Below the pieces are notes generated by a model. That model saw only the letters and a list, made by a program, of their open reading frames with translations, was not told the DNA's origin and searched no databases. Both the position numbers and the translations under genes were made by a program. Below, one piece after another: positions 29,756 through 40,379 of a DNA stretch of 64,000 nucleotides. The DNA is from Blastocladiella emersonii ATCC 22665. Lineage: Eukaryota > Blastocladiomycota > Blastocladiomycetes > Blastocladiales > Blastocladiaceae. How positions within the stretch are numbered: the stretch's first letter is position 1; every line of letters begins with the position of its first letter. The DNA is taken from assembly GCA_025594325.1 (NCBI GenBank), contig JANHCV010000006.1:372001-436000 (forward strand), read 5' to 3'.

Positions 29756-31686
29756 CTACTCGACCATCCCGAGACTCAACCCCGTCGCGTACACCCACGC
29801 GGCGACGAACCCGGCGCACGAGACCATCTGGTTGAGCAGGACGTACGTGTCGGGGAACCTGGGCGGCGGCGGGACGAGGGCCTCAGCGAGATGAATCGCG
29901 AGACACGCCATCGTCACCGCCAACACCGCGACGCGGTACGCCCACCCGCCGCACCACCTCGGCACGCTCGTCGGCGTGACCGCGAACAACGCGTGCCAGC
30001 CGGCCGTCAGCACCGCGTAGGGAACGAGCAGCCCGTCGCGCCGCAGCAGCGGGTACATGGAAAAAGACGCGAGGTTGGCGAGCGGGACGACCCAGTGCGC
30101 GTGCCGCGCGAAATCGGACGCGAGCAGGAGCAGCGCGGGCGTCAGCGGGAGCAGGATCGACTTCTCGTGCACCTGGAATGCGAACAGGAAGAAGGCCAGG
30201 CTCACGGCCGTCAGCGACGCGAGTAGCCGCGCGGGCGTCGGGTGGCGGAACAGGCCGATGAGCGAGGGCAGCGACGCGAAGAGAGTCGATGCGAGGCTAT
30301 TAACGCGCGCGCGCGCGCGCGGGTTAGCGCAAGAGTGGGGGCGCGAGGAGGTGAGGCAACGACGGACCTGAGCTGCACGAGCTGGTCGAGCGTGAAGAGG
30401 GTGCGCAGCTTGAGGACGGGCGAGATGGCGCACCACACGTTGGCGACCTTGTCCTCGTATAGCCCGCGGGCCACGGGGAACACGCGGTGCGCGACCTGGC
30501 CGAGGTCGTAGCTACACGGTACGGCGGGTGTGAGAGCTCGCTCGCGAGCGGGAGGCGTAGCGGACCGTACCGGAAGGGGAAGAGATTGACGGCAAACGTC
30601 GCGATGACGGTGACGCCGAGCGCGACGAACAGCCGGATCCTAAATTTCGCGCACTGTTAGTCGCGCTTTCAATCCACACAACGCGCCGCACGTACCCGTG
30701 CTTGGCGTCAAAGCACTTGCTGAGCAAGAACACAAAGACGGGGAGGGCAAAGTAGAGGGCCATCTGCTTGAAGAGGAGGGCGAGCGAAAAGGCGACGGCG
30801 GCGCGCAGGTACGCGCCCGAGACCATCCAGCTGACGGCGAACATGGCGAGGCCCAGCATGATGAGGTTGTACTGGAAGTGGCCGTGGTCGATGAGGATCA
30901 GGCCGGGGAAGCCGAGGAGAACGGCGAGGCCGAGGAGCTGAAGACGGGCTGCAGTGAGTTTTGGCGCGGCTGCGCGCGAGGGTGTGACGTACCTTGGCCT
31001 TTTCGCCGGACCGGCGCAGGACCGTGTTGATAAAGTGGACGGCGGCGGGAAAGTAGACGAGCACGTCCGAGAAGAGGACGGTGGCACGCATGAAGGTGAC
31101 GAGGCCGCGCGACTCGTTGCCGCGCGACGCGTCGAGGGCGACCCACGCCGGGTTGATGGCGTGCGCGCTACACACGGTCGTTGGGTAAGTCTGATGCCTG
31201 TCACACATCCCGCGAAAGCGCGTACACAACACCAAACACCCAGCTGACGTAGGCGGTGAGCGGCGGGTAGTCGAGCCCCCAGTACCCGAGGTCGTAGCGG
31301 TACCACGCGGCCGGCGGCAGGTGCAGGGTGATCTCGAGCCAGTGGCGCTGGGCCTCAAAGTCGCCGAACATGGGCGGGGTCGCGCGGCCCGACCACGAGT
31401 GCCGCGCCACGGCCGCGCGCACCAGGAGGGCAGAGAACACGATCGCCCAGAATAGCGCGCGGCGTCCCGACGTGGCGCCCACGAGCAGGTGCGACATGAG
31501 GCACTCGTCGGGATCGTCCTCGTCGTGGTGTGGCGAGAGGGGCGACTTGCGGTCGCGCGCCGACAACGGCGACGCCGCGGGCCGCGAGTCCGAGTCGGAC
31601 GCGAGCGCGGCGAGGTTCAGCGGGCGCACGCCGCTGGGCGCGCCTGCGGCAGGCCGCTTGCGCAACGAGGCTCCATTGGATTGCAT
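29756..31686 (-). CDS. ALG6: Dolichyl-P-Glc:Man9GlcNAc2-PP-dolichol alpha-1,3-glucosyltransferase
   Basis: ALG6 adds the first glucose to the lipid-linked N-glycan precursor in the ER lumen. Six exons: 31686-31205, 31167-30993, 30937-30696, 30639-30571, 30511-30368 and 30296-29756. All phases agree and yield 550 aa (yeast 544, human 507). Diagnostic motifs run in order: FGDFEAQRHWLEITLHLP, YWGLDYPPLTAY, FPGLILIDHGHFQYN, LLFKQMALYFALP, FPVARGLYEDKVANVWC and FFLFAFQVHEKSILLPL. The family is polytopic (about 11 membrane spans). The first intron is only 37 nt; the others are 55, 56, 59 and 71 nt, several with CTAAC branch sites. It shares a 292-bp upstream region with the divergent apyrase gene. 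ALG8 was considered; the EAQRHW and GLYEDKVANVWC wording fits ALG6. Confidence 0.92.
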
Positions 31687-31978
31687 TTTACAATGATGTC
31701 TCTTTGAGAGGCGGGAGAGAGAGAGAGCGAAGGCGGGCGCGGCGCGTCGGGCACCGTGGGCGTCTCGGAGCGACCGCGAAGCCGCAACGTGACGTGGCCG
31801 ACTTTCTTTCGTCGGCCGCCAACCTCTCTCCCTCATCGAATGTAATACGCGACAGGCCAACAACGCCCTGTAACACCATGCAACTTGCGGCCTAGAGCCC
31901 CGCCCACCGACTGCCGACCGCGCCCTCACGCATCTCTTGCAAACCGACGCCGCCCATCTCTCTCCCGCCGCCGCCATC
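31687..31978. promoter_or_regulatory. Shared divergent promoter, ALG6 / apyrase
   Basis: 292 bp between the two start codons. GA-rich on the ALG6 side and pyrimidine-rich on the apyrase side. No TATA box stands out. Confidence 0.55.
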
Positions 31979-34171
31979 ATGGCCGCCTTCCGCGCCCAGG
32001 ACCCGCTCGCCGCCCTGCGCGAGTCGGACGACGGGCTCGCGCACCCGATGCCTGTTCATCGCGCCCTGCTCGATGAGTTTGCCGCGACCACCAATTCGTC
32101 CAGCGACACCGCGGCCCTCGCCAAGCGCGCCGCCGACTCGAGCGCTGCACCGACGCCCGACGCAGATGTCCATCGCGACACGCCACCACTCATCCCCGCT
32201 GCTGCTGCGCCGACGTCCGCGCAGGCCATGACCGCGGCGGACCCGGACACGTCCTACGCCATCGTCCTGGACGCGGGCTCGAGCGGGACGCGGGTGCAAG
32301 TCTACTCGGTCCGCCCGTCGACCACGGGCAGCCGGCTACCGCGCCTCGAACCCGCGCTGCACCCGACGCTGCACGACTGGCAGCTCAAGACGGAGCCGGG
32401 CATCTCGTCGTACGCGACGCACCCGGGCGGCCTGCGCACCGCGCTAATCCCGCTGCTGCAGTTTGCCGCCGAAATCGTGCCCGCGCGGCTTCACGGGACC
32501 ACACCCGTGCGCGTCATGGCGACCGCGGGGATGCGCCTGCTGTCGCTCGCCGACCAGGCGACTGTGATTGACGCCGTGTGCGGCGTGCTCAAAGATTTCG
32601 CGTTTGCCGGCGCGCCGCAGGGGTGCCACGCGACCGTCCGCGTGATTTCGGGGGAAAACGAGGGCATGTTTGGCTGGCTCGCCCTCAACTACCTCGCCGG
32701 CACGCTCGCTGCCCCCGCGGACGCGCCGCCCGCGACGCTCGGGTTCCTCGACATGGGCGGCGCGTCGACCCAGATCGCCTTCGCGCGGCCCATCGCGTCG
32801 CCCGCCGACCTCGACACCACCACGGGGCCCGGCGCCGTGCACCGCCCCGGCGCGCCGTACCGCATCCTGCACCTGCCCGCGCTGTCGCCTGGTGGCGCGC
32901 CGACACCCGTCGCGCTGCACGTCACCACTTTCCTGGGCATGGGCACCAACGAGGCGCGCAAGACGCACGTGCGGCTGCTGACCAACCACCACGCGTCGAC
33001 GACCTCGGTGCCCGACCCGTGCCTGCCGCGCGGGCTCACCGTCACCGCCGAGACCAACGCGTACCACCCGGACGGCCCCGTGTCGCTCGTCGGGCTCGGC
33101 GACTGGGACGCGTGCCGCGCGCTCGCCGAGGGCCAGCTGATCCACGAGCACGGGTGTCCCGGCGGGCCGCCGTGTCTCGTGCGCGGCGGCGAGGGGCCCG
33201 CGGTCGTCGCCAACCAGACCTTCGTCGGCGTCTCCGAGTACTGGTACTCGACGTACGACCTGCTGGGCATGGGCGGCGGGTACGTCCCCGAGGCGCTGCG
33301 CGAGGCGTCGACGGCGTTCTGCGCGATGCCGTGGGCGGGCCCCGAGCACAACGCGGCCGAGCGCGCCGGCGTCACGCGTAACCGCCTGCGCGACCAGTGC
33401 TTCAAGTCGGCGTGGATCGACGCCGTCCTGCACGTCGGGTTCGGCATGCCGAGCCACGCGCTCCCGCCCGCGTTCGACCCCGCCCGCGACGCCGTCTGCC
33501 CCGTCCCCGAAACCGCCGTCCTCGGCGTCGACCATACCCCGAAGCCGCCGCCCGCCCACGTCGCTGCAGGGTGGCACCTCCCCAAGTTCGGCAAGGAGAA
33601 GCCGGCGGCCGCGGCGTGTACCCGCCCAGACATCCGCGTGCTCACGTCGGACCACGTCGGCGACATGCAGATCACATGGACCCTCGGGTCGCTCCTCCTC
33701 GACCACCTGCCGTCGCCGCCCGTCCCGCCACCATCGCCCGCGGCCGTCGGCGGGAGCGGCGGCGCGTGGCGCTCCGACACGCGCTTCACGGGCGCCGACC
33801 CACTCGCGCTCACGTCCGCCCTCCTGCTCCTCGCCCTCGTCCTCGCCGTCGCGTGGACCCACCAGCGCCGGCGAGCGCGGTCGCCCGCCGCCGAGGCCTA
33901 CTACACGCACTACTACGCGGGCGCCGCCGGGCTGTCCCCGCTCGCGCGCGCCCGGTACCTCGTGGCGTGTGTGCGCCAGGCGGTTCACGCGGCGCTCGAG
34001 CGCGTCGGGCTGCATTCCCAGACGCAGCGGAGGGCGCAGAGCCACCCGCTCCTGAGCCCCGAAGGGTCGGGTGCGGGGAGCGAGACGACGGTCGCGGTCG
34101 AGGCATCGTCGTTCCGCATGTTCGACCAGCAGGGCGGCGCCAAGGTCGTCAATTTGCGCGGCATGGTGTAG
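31979..34171 (+). CDS. GDA1/CD39-family nucleoside diphosphatase (apyrase), Ynd1-like
   Basis: Hydrolyses nucleoside di- and triphosphates; Golgi members remove GDP and UDP left by glycosyltransferases. Single exon, 730 aa, ATG in good context (CATCATGG). Apyrase conserved regions are all present: VLDAGSSGTRV (~96-106), MATAGMRLL, ISGENEGMFGWLALNYL, FLDMGGASTQIAF, and later YWYSTYDLLGMGGGY. There is no N-terminal membrane anchor; one hydrophobic span (ALTSALLLLALVLAVAW, ~610-628) precedes a ~100-residue basic tail. One C-terminal span is the layout of yeast Ynd1 rather than Gda1 (N-terminal anchor). It is divergent from ALG6, which works in the same glycosylation route. Confidence 0.9.
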   Translation: MAAFRAQDPLAALRESDDGLAHPMPVHRALLDEFAATTNSSSDTAALAKRAADSSAAPTPDADVHRDTPPLIPAAAAPTSAQAMTAADPDTSYAIVLDAGSSGTRVQVYSVRPSTTGSRLPRLEPALHPTLHDWQLKTEPGISSYATHPGGLRTALIPLLQFAAEIVPARLHGTTPVRVMATAGMRLLSLADQATVIDAVCGVLKDFAFAGAPQGCHATVRVISGENEGMFGWLALNYLAGTLAAPADAPPATLGFLDMGGASTQIAFARPIASPADLDTTTGPGAVHRPGAPYRILHLPALSPGGAPTPVALHVTTFLGMGTNEARKTHVRLLTNHHASTTSVPDPCLPRGLTVTAETNAYHPDGPVSLVGLGDWDACRALAEGQLIHEHGCPGGPPCLVRGGEGPAVVANQTFVGVSEYWYSTYDLLGMGGGYVPEALREASTAFCAMPWAGPEHNAAERAGVTRNRLRDQCFKSAWIDAVLHVGFGMPSHALPPAFDPARDAVCPVPETAVLGVDHTPKPPPAHVAAGWHLPKFGKEKPAAAACTRPDIRVLTSDHVGDMQITWTLGSLLLDHLPSPPVPPPSPAAVGGSGGAWRSDTRFTGADPLALTSALLLLALVLAVAWTHQRRRARSPAAEAYYTHYYAGAAGLSPLARARYLVACVRQAVHAALERVGLHSQTQRRAQSHPLLSPEGSGAGSETTVAVEASSFRMFDQQGGAKVVNLRGMV

Positions 34172-34375
34172 TGTAGCCTCGCCGTGTGTAGATTTCGTTG
34201 TGTAGCGGCGGCGGCGGCCTGTGCGGACCCGTCCTCCTCGTTACTGCGAGGGCGGGCCGGCGGGCGCGCGTCTGGCCTTCTGTACCTGTGCATACTCTCC
34301 CTCCCTCTCTTACTGACCGTTCTGTCAACTCTCCTCAACGTGGAACCAACATCACGAAATTCGTTTCAGGCTCGC

Positions 34376-34480
34376 AGGCGCCCACCCCGTTTTGCAGGCA
34401 GCTCCCCACAGCTTTGCAGGCACCCCCGCCGCTTTGCAGGCACCCCCGCCGCTTTGCAGGCCGCCGCGCTCCTTTGAGAG
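34376..34480. repeat. Imperfect ~21-bp repeat in the apyrase 3' flank
   Basis: Five spaced copies of a GCTTTGCAGGCACCCCCGCC-like unit downstream of the apyrase gene; the middle copies are perfect. Confidence 0.75.
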
Positions 34481-36693
34481 CTTCCCCGCCGCTTCGCAGC
34501 CAAGGACCGCCGGCTGCAGGCCACCTCCCCACCACCCTGCCCCTCGAACCCCTGCTCCCCGATCCCTCCGCATCACACACAGCGCTCTAACGCGAATATA
34601 TCGTCATGTAACCACTGCAACAACTCGAAGCTTTGACTGAGCGCGCTCCAGAGAGGCTCCGACCCGTCACGCCTCGCCTCATCGTGTCGCACTGAGCAGG
34701 ACGGCGGCGGCGTCGAGCCAGGCGCGCGAGACAGCCAACACTGGTCCCGCCCCGCGTCCCGCCCGCGCGCGAGCAGTCCTTCGCGACCCGCTCAGCCGGG
34801 CAGCCCCGCGCGCAGCCCCGCGCGAGATCAACGCCCTGGCCAACGCGGGCGCGGCGTGCGGCGTGCGGCACGGCCTTGAGCACGCTGTTCGCGGCGGCAC
34901 CGCATGCAACGTTGCCGTGGCCCTGGCGGGCGCCGCCAACCTCGCCCCGAACAGCGTCCGATCGCTCACGATCGACGCTCTCGGCCCCGGGCTCCCCGCG
35001 CTCAGCGTGCGAGCCCGACGGTTTGCCCGATCAAAGAGCGGCGCATCGCGGGCCGAGACGGCGCGCAGTTGGGGCGCGGCTGTTCGCGACCCGCGCTCGC
35101 TCGCCACCGCGACGGTGAGCAGCTGAGAGGAGCGCCGGGCGCACGGCTGGAACGTGACGGAGCGGAGGCGGCGCGTAGCGCAGGGCGAGGTCAGCTCGAG
35201 GGGACCGTCACAGAGAGGAGCGGCTGGTCTCGCAGCAGCAGCAGCGAGGGCGCACACTCGCGCCGACGCAAAGTCCCGAAAAGCACAGGGAGCGGGCGTG
35301 CTTGAAGTGACAGGCGCGTCACGTTTTGTGGCCTCCGCCCTTCGGCGATCACCGCGGCCCGGCGGCGGGCAAGCCACCCGGCCGCCAAACAAAGGGCGAG
35401 CGCCGCCGCCCGCCCCCGCTCTCTCCCCCGCCCGCCGCCCCCTCCTCACCACAACCACACGCACCGACACGATGCCCGCCCAAATCAACGCCGTCGCGCG
35501 GTCCGCGCTGCGTGGTCGCGCGTCGTGAGCGTGCCTCTGATCCGCCGCCTCTCGCTCGCCCCACGCTCGCTCCTCCGCTTGCCCCCTTCCGCCATCATGC
35601 TCGCAACCTTCCAGCCGCCGCAGTACCCTCGCTCCCTACACCAAACCGCCGCTTCCCGACTCCTCTCGGCCGTCGCCGTTCCCCTTCGCCGCTCCCCTTC
35701 ACCGCGACACTCTCGCCCCGCGGTACCCGTCCCACTCGTCACGGCTCGATCTCCCTCCACTACGCTGTCTGCGCACCTACTTGGTGCTCCGCTGACGCTG
35801 GTTGATGCCGCCCTCGCCGCCGCCAACTCGCTCGTCGCCCCGTCCCGTCAACCGCCGTGCCGATCCTGACCCGTCTCGTCTCGTCTCGCTGTGTAGTGCC
35901 CGCGCGAACCTCGCTGACCAAGCTCGGCCACCGTCATCGCGCCCACCCGTTGGCCTCCTTCAAGTTGGCTAGCTGGACTCGCACGCGGCCGCCATCCGGT
36001 CCTCCTCGCCGCCGCCGCCCGCCGCCGAGTCCCGGCCCGACCACCGTGTCCGGGATCTCTCTCGCGGCAACGGTCTGCACACCTCTCACCAGGTCTCCCA
36101 CGCGGCTTGTCTCTGACTCGTCGCGCCCCGCCTGCACCGTGTAGTCGGCTTCCGCGTGAACTCGCTCGCGCGCGCAAGGTCAACCGCGACAAGACACACG
36201 TTTTCTAGCAGGCCACGGCCATGGTCACGGTACGCGCCCCGCGGCTTTTGCTCATCCACGAGAGTCACTCACTTGCATCTTCCTCGTAGCGCTGATGATG
36301 CTGTACCCAAGCGCGCATCCCCCAAGCGCTGCAGCTGTACAGTTGGGAATCGACCGCATCGCCACCGTGGCCAAGCCCAAGTACCTCAAGCTCATCCCCA
36401 AGGGTCCCCAAGGTCACGGCCGCGTGCACGCGTCGGCTCGCAGTTCGATGGCGGCCGAGTGCGGTGTGCTTCAGATCCCTCGAATCGGCCGCGACATGAT
36501 GCGGTCGTCGCCCTCCTCCCATCTCCCCCCCTCGATGTGCCTGATGATCAATACATTTTGTTCCTCCCTATATCTTTCTCGTGGACCCTGAGCGAAGCTG
36601 GAGCGTGAGCTGGAGAACCTATATTGAATTTTTCCTGGGCGTTTTGAAGGCGATAACAGCGTTCATAGCCTTTAAAAGCGTGCGCAGCCTTCA

Positions 36694-36773
36694 AAGGCGG
36701 GGGAGTGCTTTTGAAGGCGGGGGAGTGCTTTTGAAGGCGGGGGAGTGCTTTTGAAAGCTGGTGGGTGCCTTCA
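36694..36773. repeat. 20-bp tandem repeat, three perfect copies plus a diverged one
   Basis: Unit AAGGCGGGGGAGTGCTTTTG at 36694, 36714 and 36734, with a decayed copy at 36754. TTTGAAAGC/CCTTCAAA words flank it on both sides, giving local inverted repeats. It lies just beyond the 3' end of HAT1. Confidence 0.85.
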
Positions 36774-36908
36774 ACGGCCGGACATGGCTTTTGAAAGCAC
36801 CGCTTGCTTGCGGTGCCTTAATCGCCTTCAAAACGACCAAAAAAAATCGTGATGTCAACCCCCTCGTCATAACAAAAAAATGTCCGTGATCCAACCCCTC
36901 CCCAAAAA

Positions 36909-38326
36909 CTACCGCCGCGCAACCGCCGCGAGCCGCGCGCGGTACTCCTTGAGCACGTCGAGGTACGCGGCGTGGATCTTGTTGACGCGCTCGGCGGCGT
37001 CGAGCTCGCCGTCGAGCGCGGCGAGGGCGTCGCGGTTGGCCCGGAAGATGCGCGCCTTGACCATGAGCCGGAACTCGCGCGTCGGCCGCCCGCGCAGCGC
37101 GTGCAGCACCGCCATCTCGTACACGCGCTCCGCCTGCCGCCGGTGCAGCTTGAACACGGACGTGAGCGTCGCGAGCGCGGAGAGTTTCGCGGGGAACGCG
37201 CACATCGCCGCGAGCACGTCTCCCTTTTCGGGGGTTAACAGCGCAGGGTCCGTCACGAGCCGCGCGATCGGCGGGTCCGCGGGCGTCCCCTTGGGCGGGG
37301 TCGAGACGAGCTCGGTGATGCGGGAGAACAGGTACGCGAGATCGCCCGCGTCGCGGATCGCGTCCATGGCGTCGCTCGGGTCCTCGATCGTGAACTGGCC
37401 GACCTCGCGGTCGCGCACCATGGCGTCGAGCAGGTACGCGTACAGGTGCTGCGCGTGGCCGCGCCGCTGGAACGGCGGCAGGATCAGCAGCTGCGCGAGC
37501 CGCCGGCGCAGCTGCGACGGGTACAGGAAAAACGTGTACAGCGACGCCATCCCGACAAACTCGTACGGCATCGTGCGCGCGTGGTCGGGCGCGGGCGAGG
37601 AGGAGGCTGGGGTATCGGCGGCGGCAGGGCGCGCCGAGGTTGGCGACGTAGACCGCTTGCGGTACACGAGCACAAAGTCCCACCGCGCGTCGTCGGCGTC
37701 GACGGGCGTCGCGGCCTCGATCAGGAACATGGGGAAGATCTTGAACCGGTCGTACAGCTTCTTGAACCCGGGCGTGGTGAACTTGCACTGGAAGAGCTCG
37801 AACGTCTCGTCGCCCACCTCGTACTGGTGCACCTGGTGGCCGGGCGGCACGAACGCGCGCGCGTCGGCCTCGAGCACCTTGGCGAACTTGGCCTCGTCAA
37901 AGCACTGGTCCTCGTGCGGCGGCAGGTACTCGAGCAGCGGCGTCACCAGGCTGTCGTGGCTCACCTCGCCGCCGCTCTTTTCGTCGTAGCTCGCGACCAG
38001 GTGCAGCGCCAGACTCGCCGCAGAGTACCGCAGCGTCACCCGCGGACGCAGGTAGCCCAGCACCGTCTCGTCGGTCCCGTAGAACGGGTACGTGTACGTC
38101 GGGTGGAACTGCGCCGCGGCGCCCGCGTTCGCCGCATCACCGCCGGTCGCGGGCGAGCGCACCAGCTCCACCGAGACCATGGCGTTGGTGTCGGCCTTCC
38201 ACGTCGACACGGTCGACCGCGCCGTGGTGTCGACGACGGCTCCTACACGCGGAGGAGGGGACGACGCGGTTGGCCGATCGGGGGTTTCGGTTGATGCATG
38301 GTGGGTCGTGACGGACCAGAGCTCAT
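36909..38326 (-). CDS. HAT1: Histone acetyltransferase type B catalytic subunit
   Basis: Acetylates newly made histone H4 (Lys5/Lys12) before deposition, in a complex with an RbAp46/48-like WD protein. The best model has a 10-nt first exon (38326-38317, ATGAGCTCTG), a 74-nt intron (donor GTCCGT, acceptor GTGTAG) and exon 38242-36909. This gives 447 aa starting MSSGAVVDTTAR. Family landmarks: WKADTNAMVSVELV, FHPTYTYPFYGTDE, PGHQVHQYEVGDETFELF, FLIEAATPVD, LAQLLILPPFQRRGHAQHLY (acetyl-CoA loop) and TIEDPSDAM (the Glu-Asp pair near the active site). Without splicing, the frame extends upstream with unconserved sequence, so the start is inferred. Yeast 374 aa, human 419 aa. Confidence 0.9.
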
Positions 38327-38748
38327 GTTGCAGGGAGTTCTCGGTTCGTTGATGAGGACTGGGAGGGGAGGGAGAGCGAAAGACCGCGGCCGAGATGAGG
38401 GACGAACGCGAATCCTGAAACGCGTCACGCGGGATCGGTGTGACCCCGTCGCGTCGACGCGTTTGTCTCACGAGTGTCTCGCAGCTAACGTTGGGGCTGC
38501 TTTTTCTCGCAAGGCTGAATCTCTTAGTTTGAGATCGATGGTTGAGCGGTTGATACGAATAACAGGCCGCTGGGCGCGATAAAGTTGATTTGAGCGCCGC
38601 ACTGAAGAGCGGAGGTGTGTGCTTGCCGATGGTCGGCAGTGCCAACATGTGAGATGAAGTGGACGCATTATCAAGTGTGCTTCGAGATGCCACAGATCAA
38701 CCACAATCTAACGACTAGATGCTGACTCCTGCCAGCAGGTTTCGTGGG
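38327..38748. other. Upstream region of HAT1
   Basis: Holds the HAT1 promoter and leader (minus strand). No independent coding signal; no TATA box recognised. Confidence 0.4.
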
Positions 38749-39180
38749 TTGAAGAGTTGACGCCAGTTCGCGACGCGTCTCACGTCCGCAACGCGCGCCG
38801 TCGCCCAAAGTTTCGCGCGTGCGCACGTAACCCCCGAAGTATTCGCGGGGAAACCATCAGTGGATCTCACAAGTAAAAGGAAGTAGAGGGGTATTCGCAT
38901 GGAACTCAGGACACGGGGCGAATTGGATGGTCGTGAACAAGTTGGAAAGAGGGTTGACCTAGAACAGCAGCCCACGCACGGGAGGTGATGGCTGGAAGCC
39001 CGATCCACTTGCACCGCTGCCCCGTGCTGTGCAACCAGCTAAAGCTGTCAAACTGCTGTTGCGCCAGAACTTCCGCTGTGTCCTCCCGCACTTGCGCCCC
39101 GACCAGCACAGGCAGCTGCTTGTACACGTTCGCTCAGTTCTTGAGCTCGCGTTCGCGGAACTGGGTGCGGTGAGGTCCGC
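38749..39180 (-). pseudogene. Duplicated relic, copy A
   Basis: Aligns with 39324-39800 in the same orientation. Shared words include CGCGACGCGTCTCACG, CACTTGCACCGCTGCC and GCAGCTGCTTGTACA/GCAGCTGTTTGTACA. On the minus strand part reads MYKQLPVLVGAQVREDTAEV, parallel to MYKQLLTQVLNAYEQEDTAE in copy B, so the duplicated block probably comes from the end of a gene. Confidence 0.6.
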
Positions 39181-39323
39181 CGTCGCGACGACCTAGCTGA
39201 GGAGCCGCCGCGGCACTTGAAGGCCAAACACTGAGCGTGTCAGGGGTTCAAGCAAGCGAGAGTTGATGATCGTTGGCTTTATTCACGTCTCGCACGCGGC
39301 GCGTGCTCGTGACACGATCATGC

Positions 39324-40183
39324 CATTTCGCGACGCGTCTCACGCCCGCGAGGCGCGCCGTCTCCCGCCTCATGTCGACCGCTTGCACACGTAAATGAGA
39401 CGCCGAGTTATAGCCGAAAAGGGGCAAGAAATGTCGCCTACAAAAGGAGTTGAGGAGAATTCTCATCACAGGTTTTTGAGACGGGGCGGGTTGGGTGGTC
39501 GTGGAAGTCGGAAGGAGTTGACCAGCGACATCATGATTGATGGATGTGTTAGTTATCAACCTCAAACGCAAGGTTCGAACTGATGCCTCCGGTGTCTCGC
39601 TCGCGTGGCCCCAAACCCACGAAAGCCCGTCAATTCACTTGCACCGCTGCCCCCAGGTTGTACACTCAACCGGCTCTAGCAAACTGTTGTTGCGTCGAAA
39701 ACTCTGCTGTGTCTTCCTGCTCATACGCGTTGAGGACCTGCGTAAGCAGCTGTTTGTACATGCTCATTCAGTTTTTGAGGCTCGCGGTAGATCGCCAAGG
39801 CGAGGTGACCGGCCGTACATGTCCTGGGCCAGCTGCTTGCTGAAGGCAAGGAAGAGGGCGTGGCCGACGCGCTCATCAAGTGCGAAAGCATGCATTTCGC
39901 GACTGGTGCACATCGTGGCAAGCATGTCGCGGGGCTAGCCGACCTTGGCGAGCTTGACAAGAACGGAGATCCATAGCTCGGACGATAAACGTTCATGCAA
40001 GAGCAGTTGCGCCAAGTCCGTTGTCAATTCGTCCATTCGATCCATGGTGGTGCGGGTTGAAGCGAGAGAAGAGGCGAGCGGTGGTGCGATCAGCCGTGTG
40101 AACTCACCCGCCACTCCGTCACGCTGTGGCGCATCGCGTGTCCAGCGGCCCGTTTTCGACTGTTCCCTTGCTTTCGTGCGCAT
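39324..40183 (-). pseudogene. Duplicated relic, copy B, with preceding coding remnant
   Basis: The minus strand reads MDRMDELTTDLAQLLLHERL, then LWISVLVKLAKVG and a TAG (39935-39937). It resumes in frame with MLATMCTSREMHAFALDERV and HALFLAFSKQLAQDMYGRS, then stops again; the MYKQLL segment lies in another frame. Two in-frame stops and a frame change make it a pseudogene. Family not recognised. There is a faint likeness (FSKQLA/FGKKLA, KLNEHV/QLNRHV) to the small frame at 53239-53481. Confidence 0.5.
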
Positions 40184-40379
40184 CCGTCATAGAAGATTCT
40201 GGCTCTACCCGATTTCACAGACGACACTGGATTCGATCACCAGTTCAAAAACCGTGCAATGTATTCAATACCAAAACTTCCGCTCATTCCCGTCGCGCGT
40301 TGAGCACATACAAGTACTCCCCGCGGAACGCAACAACGCGGTCGTACCGGTCGCCGAGCCACTTCATACCATACGCCGC

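Larger units (their letters stand above)
34172..36908. other. Gene-poor 2.7-kb interval with short repeats
   Basis: No protein I can defend. Two repeat patches are listed separately (34376-34480, 36694-36773). A possible spliced transcript runs rightward: ATG at 35472 in good context with an open stretch to 35525 that could end at a GTGAGC donor, and a short exon between CTAG (about 36208) and GTACGC (about 36229). After CGTAG (about 36293) comes a stretch reading VAKPKYLKLIPKGPQGHGRV. I cannot assemble a coherent product. Confidence 0.4.

Noticed and set aside
32444-34045. A 533-codon minus-strand frame opposite the apyrase
   Set aside because: Antisense to five apyrase conserved regions; shadow of GC-rich codons.
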